The notes beneath the pieces are model-generated. The model did no database searches. It was not told the origin of the DNA and saw only the letters and a program-made list of their open reading frames with translations. From assembly GCF_005116445.1 (NCBI RefSeq), contig NZ_SWBQ01000005.1, positions 186,001-250,000 of the forward strand: 64,000 bases of DNA. The letters are read 5' to 3'. This document shows, one piece after another, positions 43,589 to 51,754 of this stretch. The translations under genes and the position numbers were made by a program. This stretch comes from Pedobacter frigoris. Its GTDB lineage: Bacteria > Bacteroidota > Bacteroidia > Sphingobacteriales > Sphingobacteriaceae. Numbering within the stretch: position 1 is the first letter of the stretch; the number at the start of each line of letters is the position of its first letter.

Positions 43589-44875
43589 ATGAAATCTAAG
43601 AAAATATTAGTTTGGTTTAGGAATGATCTTCGCTTGCATGATAATGAAATGTTGGTTGAAGCGATTGCTAAGTCAGACAGTATTTTGCCGGTTTATTTTT
43701 TTGACCCACGTTATTTTGATGACACCCGGTTTAGCACTTCAAAAACAGGATTAAACCGTACGCTTTTTTTACTTGAAAGCGTTGATGCCCTGCGAAAGGC
43801 TTTTCAACAAAAAGGAGGAGATATCCTTATTGTGCATGGTAAACCGGAGGAAGAGATTCTTGAGCTCGTGGAGCGTTTTGAAATCTCAGAAGTCTATCAT
43901 CACAGGGAGGTAGGGCCCGAAGAGACGGCTATTTCTGCGAGTGTAGAAGATGCGCTTTGGAAGCAAAAAATTAATCTAAAGCATTTTATTGGGCATACTC
44001 TTTATAATAAAGAAGATCTTCCATTTCCGATAAAGGATATTCCGGATGTTTTTTCTCAGTTTAAAAAGAAAACAGAGCGGGATGCGATTGTGAAATCTTG
44101 TTTTGAAACGCCGCAAAATATTACTTTCGTAGAAAATGATATATGGGGAGATTTGCCTGATCTTCAAGTATTGGGTTTTGAACAGAATGTGGAGGAGGAC
44201 AATTTAACTAAGCGTATTTCGGGTGGAGAAGAGGCCGGACTTGAGCATTTGGCTGAGCTACTTGAAGAAGGTTCAGAAATCTACTTGAAAATAAACTCTA
44301 AAGGTAATGCCGATAAACAAGGTTTTTCGTCCCGATTATCAGCGTGGCTTTCATTTGGTTGTCTGTCGCCGCGTAAAGTTTATTGGAAGATCAAGGATGC
44401 TGAGACACGGTTTGGAAATAACACTAATTTTAACCAGGTTTTGCTTGGCTTACTATGGAGGGATTATTTTAGGTTTATGTTTAAAAAGCATGGGGTCAAC
44501 TTTTTTCAGGAAACTGATTTTCAGGAGTTGATACTTACCCCTGTGGAAAGTGATAGTGAAATCGTTCACCAATGGAAAACAGGTCATACCGGTCATGCAT
44601 TGGTGGATAAATATATGCAGGAACTAAACGGTTCGGGCTTTATCCCACAAGCCGGCAGGCTGGTTGTTGCGACCTTTCTGGTTCATGTTTTGAAAGTACA
44701 CTGGACGCGGGGAGCAGCTTATTTTGAGGAAAAACTGGTTGATTATTCTCCGGCAAGTAACTGGGGTAACTGGGCAAACGTTGCAGGGGCTGGTTTGGAT
44801 CTGAAATCAAAAAACACTTTCGATCTGGAAAAACAAATTAAGATTCTGGATGTTGATTTAGATGAAGCAGTTTGA
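43589..44875 (+). CDS. DASH-type cryptochrome
   Basis: A 428-residue cryptochrome/photolyase of the DASH branch, flavoproteins that repair dimers in single-stranded DNA and may also signal. It starts VWFRNDLRLHDNEML, has TRFGNNTNFNQVLLGLLWRDYFRFMFKKHG in the FAD domain, and ends VDYSPASNWGNWANVAGAGLDLKS...FDLEKQ, where the SNxGNW and FxxxKQ patterns are typical of CRY-DASH rather than of class I photolyase. It is divergent from the SDR39U1-photolyase operon and is followed by the CarH-type regulator gene in the same direction. Confidence 0.92.
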   Translation: MKSKKILVWFRNDLRLHDNEMLVEAIAKSDSILPVYFFDPRYFDDTRFSTSKTGLNRTLFLLESVDALRKAFQQKGGDILIVHGKPEEEILELVERFEISEVYHHREVGPEETAISASVEDALWKQKINLKHFIGHTLYNKEDLPFPIKDIPDVFSQFKKKTERDAIVKSCFETPQNITFVENDIWGDLPDLQVLGFEQNVEEDNLTKRISGGEEAGLEHLAELLEEGSEIYLKINSKGNADKQGFSSRLSAWLSFGCLSPRKVYWKIKDAETRFGNNTNFNQVLLGLLWRDYFRFMFKKHGVNFFQETDFQELILTPVESDSEIVHQWKTGHTGHALVDKYMQELNGSGFIPQAGRLVVATFLVHVLKVHWTRGAAYFEEKLVDYSPASNWGNWANVAGAGLDLKSKNTFDLEKQIKILDVDLDEAV

Positions 44876-44911
44876 TTTACTGAAATTTTTGTCGGCTGTT
44901 AGTTAGGTTTT

Positions 44912-44945
44912 ATTCTTTTAGGTAATTTTAAGTTGCCAAAAGAAT
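44912..44945. repeat. Inverted repeat upstream of the CarH operator
   Basis: ATTCTTTT (44912-44919) and AAAAGAAT (44938-44945) are perfect 8-bp arms around 18 bases. It could form a weak hairpin after the cryptochrome gene or be a further protein site. There is no T-run, so it is not a typical terminator. Confidence 0.3.
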
Positions 44946-44965
44946 GAAGCGTTGGAAACATATTG

Positions 44966-45011
44966 AAATGTTAAACAAAAATTGTTTTTTAGCCAAGTTT
45001 GTTTAACATTT
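44966..45011. promoter_or_regulatory. Perfect 14-bp inverted repeat, probable CarH operator
   Basis: AAATGTTAAACAAA (44966-44979) is the exact reverse complement of TTTGTTTAACATTT (44998-45011), with 18 bases between. The arm centres are 32 bases apart, about three helical turns, so both lie on one face of the DNA. The right arm ends 15 bases before the GTG start of the MerR-B12 gene, as expected of an autoregulatory site. A chance perfect 14-bp match at this position is very unlikely. Confidence 0.65.
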
Positions 45012-45026
45012 GTTGTAAATACTAAC

Positions 45027-45905
45027 GTGAAGAAATTCTCAATAAGTGACATAGAAGGCCTTATCGGCATCAAAGCACATACTATAAGGGCATGGGAGGT
45101 AAGGTATGGCCTGGTACCACCTAAAAGAACGCCTACTAACATCAGGTATTACGACGAAGAGGACCTTAAAATTCTGCTTAACATCGTTGCCTTAAATGAG
45201 AATGGCTATAAAATCAGTAAGATAGCCAAAATGGGACATAAGCAAATCTCTGAGCTTGTTACCCAATTAAAAACGGACTGGAATAATGATTCTGTTCAGA
45301 TGCTGAATCTTTCTAATGCTGCTATCACCTATAATGAAGAAGTTTTTTCTGAAATCCTGGCTGGTTGTATTACTGAGATGGGTCTGATTAAAACTATGGA
45401 TACTGTGCTATTCCCTTTTATGAAAAGGGTTGGGATGCTTTGGCAAACAGGAACAATAGATCCCTCACATGAACATTTTGCTTCAAATCTGATAAGAGAC
45501 CGGATTATAGTGGAAATTGATAAACTAAGTAAGCCTGAAAAAAAAGATTCCAAAAGATTTTTGCTTTTTCTGCCTGAGGCTGAGATGCACGAGACCGGTT
45601 TATTGTTTGCCAGATATTTACTAAAAAAGTGTGGCCATGAAACGCTTTACCTAGGTTCGGAAATTCCATACTCAGATCTTAAAAAAGTTGTAGAATCCTA
45701 TAAGCCAGACTATTCATTTATTGTGCTTACATCTTTAAATTTGGGTAAGGACATTAATAAAATTATTGGTAAGGTAATGGACAATCTAAATGTTCCTCTT
45801 CTCGTAGGGGGAAGTTTGATCTCAGAATTTGATATTCTTGTGCAGGATCAACTCACGCCATTGAAAAATGTTTGTGATATGGTTGAATTTCTCGAAGATT
45901 TATAA
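45027..45905 (+). CDS. CarH-type B12-dependent photoreceptor regulator (MerR family)
   Basis: A 292-residue regulator. The N-terminal MerR winged helix is FSISDIEGLIGIKAHTIRAWEVRYGLV...NIRYYDEEDL (about 4-70). The four-helix domain contains the W-x9-EH signature (W139, E149, H150), and the C-terminal cobalamin-binding domain has E-x-H-x2-G (E186, H188, G191). These signatures mark CarH/LitR proteins, which bind DNA with adenosylcobalamin in the dark and let go in light. The residue after W139 is Gln; in Thermus CarH it is the His that ligates cobalt after illumination. The GTG at 45027 is chosen because a TTG at 44982 would place the start inside the operator. Confidence 0.85.
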   Translation: MKKFSISDIEGLIGIKAHTIRAWEVRYGLVPPKRTPTNIRYYDEEDLKILLNIVALNENGYKISKIAKMGHKQISELVTQLKTDWNNDSVQMLNLSNAAITYNEEVFSEILAGCITEMGLIKTMDTVLFPFMKRVGMLWQTGTIDPSHEHFASNLIRDRIIVEIDKLSKPEKKDSKRFLLFLPEAEMHETGLLFARYLLKKCGHETLYLGSEIPYSDLKKVVESYKPDYSFIVLTSLNLGKDINKIIGKVMDNLNVPLLVGGSLISEFDILVQDQLTPLKNVCDMVEFLEDL

Positions 45906-45936
45906 AGAAGTTTACCTGTTATTAAAGGTAAAATCC

Positions 45937-45945
45937 TAATTTTGC
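45937..45945 (+). promoter_or_regulatory. -7 element of sucAB
   Basis: TAATTTTGC fits the TAnnTTTGC consensus and lies 22 bases before the ATG at 45967. No clear -33 box is seen. Confidence 0.4.
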
Positions 45946-45966
45946 AACACTTATAGCAATTCATAC

Positions 45967-48765
45967 ATGATGGATAATTTATCTTATCTCAACGGCGCAA
46001 ATGCCGAATACATAGAATCCTTATATCAATCTTATAAAGAAGATCCTAATTCAGTTGAATTTGGATGGCAAAAGTTCTTTGAGGGCTTTGATTTCGGGAG
46101 GGGGTCAGCAGGAAGTTCTGTTAGTGCAGAGACACCTGAGCACTTTCTGAAAGAGATCAATGTTTTGAACCTGATTAACGGATACCGTCAGCGCGGCCAT
46201 TTATTTACCCGTACTAACCCGGTAAGGGAGAGGAGATTACATCTTCCGACTTTGGATATTGAGAACTTTGGTTTAATAACGACAGATCTTGATACCGTGT
46301 TTAACTCGGGTATAGAAATCGGTATCGGTGCCGCTAAGCTGAGTGATATTATTGCTTTCCTGAAACAGACATATTGCCATTCCATAGGTGCGGAGTATAA
46401 ATATGTGCGTACTCCTGAAGTTTTGAGATGGATTGAAGGGAAAATGGAGGGTGTCCGCAATACACCTAATTTTTCTATTGATGAGAAGAGGAGGATTTTA
46501 AAGAAACTGAATGAAGCGGTTAGCTTTGAAAACTTTTTGGGGACAAAGTTCCTTGGGCAGAAACGCTTTTCACTGGAAGGTGCGGAATCATTGATCCCAG
46601 CATTGGATTCAGTTATTGAAAAAGGTTCTGACCTGGGAATTGAAGAGTTTGTAATCGGTATGGCACACAGGGGACGTTTAAATGTCCTTGCTAATATCAT
46701 GCAGAAGACTTATAAAGACATCTTTGCTGAGTTTGAAGGTAAGGGGTATAGTGCAGAATCTCCATTTGGAGGTGATGTGAAATACCACCTTGGATATTCT
46801 ACAGATGTTACCACAAATAATGGAAACAGCGTACACTTGAGCTTATGCCCAAATCCGTCGCACCTTGAAACAGTAAACGGCGTGGTAGAGGGAATGACCA
46901 GGTCTAAAATAGACTTTAAATACGGCGGGGATAATTCACGTATTGCACCTATTTTGATACATGGCGATGCCTCCGTTGCAGGACAAGGTATTGTTTACGA
47001 AGTAATTCAAATGGCAGGTCTGGATGGTTATAAGACAGGTGGTACCATACACCTGGTGATCAATAACCAGATTGGCTTTACGACTAACTTTAAGGATGCG
47101 CGTACCAGCACATATTGTACAGATATTGCTAAAGTAACGTTGTCTCCCGTATTCCACGTCAACGGAGATGATCCTGAAGCTTTGGTTTATGCCATTAACC
47201 TGGCAATGGAATACCGTCAGAAATATAAAAATGACGTGTTCATTGATATTCTGTGTTATAGAAGATTTGGCCATAATGAGTCTGATGAACCTAAATTCAC
47301 TCAGCCATTATTATATAAGAGCATAGAGAAACACGCTAACCCGCGTGATATATATATTCAGCAATTGATAGGAGAAGGTAAGCTAGAGGCCAGCCTTGCG
47401 AAGGAAATGGAAAAAGAATTCCGTGGAATTTTGCAGGAGCGCCTTAATGAGGCCAAAGAAATTACTTCTACTTATCAGGATGTGAAATTCGGTGGCGCAT
47501 GGTCCGATATGCGTATTGCTACACCTAAAGATTTTGAGAGTTCACCGAATACCTCGGTTAAGAAAAGCACATTGCTTGAAATTGCCAAAAGAATCAGTAC
47601 GCTTCCTTCAAATAAAAAGTTCTTTAAGAAAATTGAAAAGTTATTCGAAGAACGGAGCAAAATGGCAAATACTACCAATGTATTTGACTGGGCGATGGGC
47701 GAACAGCTTGCATATGGTACTTTACTTGCGGAAGGTAAACGTGTTCGTTTGAGTGGACAAGATGTGGAGCGTGGTACATTCTCTCACCGCCATGCCGTAC
47801 TGACTCTTGAAGATTCAGAAGAAGAATATATCCCATTGGCTAATATTTCAGATCAGCAGGCGACTTTTGATATTTACAATTCGCATTTATCAGAATATGG
47901 CGTGTTGGGTTTTGAGTATGGTTACGCCATGGCTAACCCTAATGCATTAACCATCTGGGAAGCTCAATTTGGTGATTTCTTTAACGGGGCACAAATTGTC
48001 GTAGATCAATATATTGCAAGTGCTGAGACTAAATGGCAACGTGAGAACGGATTGGTTATGTTATTGCCACATGGCTATGAAGGACAAGGACCTGAGCATT
48101 CATCTGCAAGGATTGAACGTTTTATGGAACTTTGTGCGGATTATAACATGCAGGTAGCCAATTGTACTACGCCGGCAAACTTCTTCCATGCTTTACGCAG
48201 ACAATTTAAACGTGATTTTAGAAAACCTTTAGTCGTATTTACACCAAAGAGTTTACTTCGTCACCCTCAATGTGTTTCCCCTCTTGCTGACTTTACTGAT
48301 GGTAAATTCCAGGAGGTGATTGCAGATCCTAATGTGAAAGCAGCGGATGTAAAACGCGTATTGTTTTGTTCAGGTAAAATCTATTATGAATTGCTTGAAA
48401 AACAACAAAAAGATCAGATCAACGACGTAGCTATCGTTCGTGTTGAACAGTTGTATCCTACTCCTTTGGAGCAAATGGAGACCTTATATAAAAAATATAA
48501 GAATGCAAAGGAAGCCGTTTGGGTACAGGAAGAGCCTGAAAACATGGGTGCATGGCCATATTTGCTGCGCAGATTAAGAAGAACTATCTTTAGTGATATT
48601 GAAGTTATTTCAAGAAGAGAGAGCAGTAGTACCGCTACAGGATTTGCAAAACAACATGCAGATCAGCAGGCATATATTTTAGCTAAGGCTTTTGAGATGC
48701 CGGTTACTGAAAAAGAGCAGAAGATTGCTAAGAAATCAGTGAGTAAAGTATTTAATGTAGATTAG
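45967..48765 (+). CDS. sucA: 2-oxoglutarate dehydrogenase E1 component
   Basis: A 932-residue thiamine-diphosphate enzyme that decarboxylates 2-oxoglutarate in the TCA cycle. The N-terminal E2-binding helix is present (LSYLNGANAEYIESLYQSYKEDPNSVEFGWQKFF). The ThDP region includes EEFVIGMAHRGRLNVL, HGDASVAGQGIVYE and GDDPEALVYAINLA. The pyrimidine-binding half includes GTFSHRHAVL and LLPHGYEGQGPEHSSARIERF. Length and order match the family. It is followed by sucB after 19 bases. The partner E3 gene lies 5 kb downstream. Confidence 0.96.
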   Translation: MMDNLSYLNGANAEYIESLYQSYKEDPNSVEFGWQKFFEGFDFGRGSAGSSVSAETPEHFLKEINVLNLINGYRQRGHLFTRTNPVRERRLHLPTLDIENFGLITTDLDTVFNSGIEIGIGAAKLSDIIAFLKQTYCHSIGAEYKYVRTPEVLRWIEGKMEGVRNTPNFSIDEKRRILKKLNEAVSFENFLGTKFLGQKRFSLEGAESLIPALDSVIEKGSDLGIEEFVIGMAHRGRLNVLANIMQKTYKDIFAEFEGKGYSAESPFGGDVKYHLGYSTDVTTNNGNSVHLSLCPNPSHLETVNGVVEGMTRSKIDFKYGGDNSRIAPILIHGDASVAGQGIVYEVIQMAGLDGYKTGGTIHLVINNQIGFTTNFKDARTSTYCTDIAKVTLSPVFHVNGDDPEALVYAINLAMEYRQKYKNDVFIDILCYRRFGHNESDEPKFTQPLLYKSIEKHANPRDIYIQQLIGEGKLEASLAKEMEKEFRGILQERLNEAKEITSTYQDVKFGGAWSDMRIATPKDFESSPNTSVKKSTLLEIAKRISTLPSNKKFFKKIEKLFEERSKMANTTNVFDWAMGEQLAYGTLLAEGKRVRLSGQDVERGTFSHRHAVLTLEDSEEEYIPLANISDQQATFDIYNSHLSEYGVLGFEYGYAMANPNALTIWEAQFGDFFNGAQIVVDQYIASAETKWQRENGLVMLLPHGYEGQGPEHSSARIERFMELCADYNMQVANCTTPANFFHALRRQFKRDFRKPLVVFTPKSLLRHPQCVSPLADFTDGKFQEVIADPNVKAADVKRVLFCSGKIYYELLEKQQKDQINDVAIVRVEQLYPTPLEQMETLYKKYKNAKEAVWVQEEPENMGAWPYLLRRLRRTIFSDIEVISRRESSSTATGFAKQHADQQAYILAKAFEMPVTEKEQKIAKKSVSKVFNVD

Positions 48766-48784
48766 AAAAAATAATACATCAGTT

Positions 48785-50014
48785 ATGAGTATAGAAATAA
48801 AAGTTCCGCCAGTAGGCGAGTCGATAACCGAAGTTGTTTTGTCACGCTGGGTGAAAAACGATGGCGATGCAGTAGAAATGGATGAAGTAATTGCCGAATT
48901 AGAATCGGATAAAGCAACGTTTGAATTAACTGCAGAGCAAGCCGGAACTTTAAAAACAGTAGCTGCTGAAGGTGATACTTTGGCTATTGGTGCTGTAGTT
49001 TGTAAAATTGAAGATGGCGGTGCTGCCCCTAAAGCTAAAGAAGAAGCGCCGGTAGCAAAAGCTGCTGTCGCTGAAGATAAAGTGGCTGCTCCTGCGCCGG
49101 AAAAATCGGCAGAGAGTTACGCCACTGGTACGCCGTCGCCTTCTGCCGGAAAAATCCTTGCAGAGAAAGGTGTTGATGCCGGATCTGTAAAAGGAACTGG
49201 TGTTGATGGCAGGATCACTAAAGAAGATGCAATAAATGCACAGAAATCTGCTCAGCCTGCAGCGAAAACGGAAGCTGCTAAAACAGCTACGACGCCTGCT
49301 GCGGTAGCCGGATCTAGATCTGAACGCAGGGAGAAAATGTCTCCACTACGTAAAACAGTAGCTAAACGTTTAGTTGCCGTGAAAAATGAGACAGCAATGC
49401 TGACCACTTTCAACGAGGTGAACATGAAGCCTATCATGGATCTGCGTGCCAAATACAAAGATCAGTTTAAAGAGAAATTTGGTGTTGGTTTGGGCTTTAT
49501 GAGTTTCTTTACCAAAGCTGTTTGTGAAGCTTTAAAAGATTTCCCTGCGGTAAATGCACGCATTGATGGAGAAGAAGTTGTTTACAATGAATTTGCTGAT
49601 ATTTCTATTGCGGTATCTGCACCTAAGGGATTGGTAGTTCCAATTATTAGAAATGCGGAGAGCATGAGCCTTGCTCAAATCGAAAAGACGGTAATTGAAC
49701 TGGCAACTAAAGCACGTGACAGCAAATTGACGATTGAGGAAATGACAGGTGGTACTTTTACCATTACCAATGGTGGCGTTTTTGGATCTATGATGTCTAC
49801 GCCAATCATCAATGCGCCACAGTCTGCAATTTTAGGTATGCACAATATCATTGAGCGTCCAATTGCTGAAAAAGGCGAGGTTGTAGTCAGGCCGATGATG
49901 TACGTAGCTTTATCATATGATCACAGAATTATCGATGGTAGAGAATCCGTTGGATTCCTGGTAAGGGTAAAGCAATTACTGGAAGATCCAGCAAGATTGC
50001 TTCTAGGCGTGTAA
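48785..50014 (+). CDS. sucB: Dihydrolipoyllysine succinyltransferase (E2)
   Basis: A 409-residue core enzyme of the 2-oxoglutarate dehydrogenase complex. It has one lipoyl domain (about 1-77) with lipoylated K43 in ELESDKATFEL, an Ala/Pro/Lys-rich hinge, a peripheral-subunit-binding domain (about 118-152), a second Ala-rich linker, and the catalytic domain (about 180-409) with H380 and D384 in SYDHRIIDGRE. It transfers the succinyl group to CoA. The sucAB unit ends at the hairpin at 50036. Confidence 0.96.
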   Translation: MSIEIKVPPVGESITEVVLSRWVKNDGDAVEMDEVIAELESDKATFELTAEQAGTLKTVAAEGDTLAIGAVVCKIEDGGAAPKAKEEAPVAKAAVAEDKVAAPAPEKSAESYATGTPSPSAGKILAEKGVDAGSVKGTGVDGRITKEDAINAQKSAQPAAKTEAAKTATTPAAVAGSRSERREKMSPLRKTVAKRLVAVKNETAMLTTFNEVNMKPIMDLRAKYKDQFKEKFGVGLGFMSFFTKAVCEALKDFPAVNARIDGEEVVYNEFADISIAVSAPKGLVVPIIRNAESMSLAQIEKTVIELATKARDSKLTIEEMTGGTFTITNGGVFGSMMSTPIINAPQSAILGMHNIIERPIAEKGEVVVRPMMYVALSYDHRIIDGRESVGFLVRVKQLLEDPARLLLGV

Positions 50015-50035
50015 CTTTAAAGAATAGGTATATAG

Positions 50036-50069
50036 AAAGCTCCGGTACATGTGTGCCGGAGCTTTTTTT
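50036..50069 (+). terminator. Terminator of sucAB
   Basis: AGCTCCGG pairs with CCGGAGCT around a 10-base loop and is followed by TTTTTT; A residues on the left allow action in both directions. It lies between sucB and the convergent M1 peptidase gene. Confidence 0.85.
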
Positions 50070-50089
50070 GTCTGCAGGTATTCTAAAGA

Positions 50090-51748
50090 CTAATCAACGG
50101 TCTTCAGGTTGATGTAGAAATTCGGATCTGCCTTGAAGTTATCCTTATTGATGCTTTTATCCACAGCAATTGTCTTCCATGCTGTGCCTGGCTTGATCAA
50201 AGTATACACACCCGGTTTTAAAGATACCTTTACTGGCATGTCAAAATCTTTAACGTCCGCTACCCATTTGTATTTCAATTGATTGTTCTCGATTTTGTAT
50301 TCCATGGAGGGAATGTTGCTGTGACGCAGGTATTGATCAAATATTTTATTGAGTTTTAATCCGCTTTGCTTGGCGATGTAATTCTCAATTTCCTGAGTAG
50401 TTACTGTTCTATGATAGAATGTTTTATTCAAACCTCTTAGGATGCTCCTAAATTTTTCATCATCATTAATGAGCTGTCTGATGAGATGCACCATGTTTGC
50501 GCCTTTATAATACATGTCTCCGGAACCCTCACTATTGACGTTGTAGTTACCTATGATAGGGATGTCGTTTTGAATGTTTCCTCTAATGCCGACAACATAG
50601 TCAGTCGATGCAGCTTTTCCATATTTGCTTTCAGTGAATAGTGACTCTGAATAATTTGTAAAGCTTTCGTGGACCCACATATCGGCAATGTCCTTGGTTG
50701 TGATGTTATTTCCAAACCACTCGTGCCCACTTTCATGGATGGTAATGAAATCAAATTTCAATCCCCATCCCGAACTGGATAAATCTTTCCCCAGATAGCC
50801 CATTTTAAATTGGTTGCCGTAGGCTACTGCACTTTGATGCTCCATGCCCAAATGAGGAGCCTCAACAAGTTTATAACCATCTTCATAAAAAGGGTAAGGG
50901 CCAAACCAGTGTTCAAAGGACTTTAGCATAGGTTTTACATCAGCATCCCAGTGAGGACGTGCTTTGGTGCTGTCTTCCTTTAGAGACCAGAAGTCCAGCG
51001 ACAGATTTCCTTTTTCTCCTTTATACTGATCTGTCCAGTGTGCATATTTTCCGATATAAAGCGTGACATTATAGTTGTTAATGGGATTGGATACAAACCA
51101 GTTGTACTGTGTGAAACCATCAGGTTTCTGAACAATGCTTCTGAGCCTGCCGTTGGAAATATCCTGAAGTCCTTTCGGAACAGAAATGCTGATGAGTATA
51201 CTATCTACTTCGTCGCTCTGATGGTCTTTGTTTGGCCACCATGAGCTGGCACCAAATCCCTGACAGGCAACTGAAACCCAGGGATTGCCGGACTTATCTT
51301 TGGTAAATATGAAACCTCCGTCCCAGGGGGCTCTTTTGGCAATTACAGGATTGCCTGAATAAAACACAGTGAAGTGCTCTTTTGTGCCTTTTTTTACCTC
51401 ATTGGGGAAGTTTACAAATACAGCATTGAACTCTCTTATAAATTGAAGTTCAGTACCTTTGTAAACAACTTTTTCCACCTTTAAATTACTAAAAAGGTCA
51501 AACTGCAGTTTTTTGAAATTCTGAGTGGCAGTGAATTGAAATTCATTGCTCCCGCTGATGAATTTTTTATCTATATCGACCTTAACATCAAGGTGATAGT
51601 AATTGATATCGTAGCAGCTACGTAAAGGTGTTATCATCCCTCTTAGTGTGTCCGCACGGGTAAAGGTATGCTGGCCATCCATTAACTGCGCGGAAGCCAG
51701 CTGACAGCTCAATAAAACAGCAATTGCACTAAAAAATAAGTTCTTCAT
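50090..51748 (-). CDS. Secreted M1-family metallopeptidase
   Basis: A 552-residue exported aminopeptidase-like enzyme. The signal peptide MKNLFFSAIAVLLSCQLASAQ precedes an N-terminal beta domain (YDINYYHLDVKVDIDKKFISGSNEFQF). The zinc site is HESGH-x18-E (H338, E339, H342, E361), and the substrate N-terminus motif reads LGMEHQSAVAYG in place of the usual GAMEN. M1 enzymes remove N-terminal residues from peptides. It lies 6 bases after the S15 hydrolase gene, so the two secreted peptidases are one operon. Confidence 0.92.
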   Translation of the reverse strand: MKNLFFSAIAVLLSCQLASAQLMDGQHTFTRADTLRGMITPLRSCYDINYYHLDVKVDIDKKFISGSNEFQFTATQNFKKLQFDLFSNLKVEKVVYKGTELQFIREFNAVFVNFPNEVKKGTKEHFTVFYSGNPVIAKRAPWDGGFIFTKDKSGNPWVSVACQGFGASSWWPNKDHQSDEVDSILISISVPKGLQDISNGRLRSIVQKPDGFTQYNWFVSNPINNYNVTLYIGKYAHWTDQYKGEKGNLSLDFWSLKEDSTKARPHWDADVKPMLKSFEHWFGPYPFYEDGYKLVEAPHLGMEHQSAVAYGNQFKMGYLGKDLSSSGWGLKFDFITIHESGHEWFGNNITTKDIADMWVHESFTNYSESLFTESKYGKAASTDYVVGIRGNIQNDIPIIGNYNVNSEGSGDMYYKGANMVHLIRQLINDDEKFRSILRGLNKTFYHRTVTTQEIENYIAKQSGLKLNKIFDQYLRHSNIPSMEYKIENNQLKYKWVADVKDFDMPVKVSLKPGVYTLIKPGTAWKTIAVDKSINKDNFKADPNFYINLKTVD

Positions 51749-51754
51749 TTAAAA

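Noticed and set aside
46188..46700. 170-codon open frame antisense to sucA
   Set aside because: It mirrors the codon pattern of sucA and has no recognisable domain.
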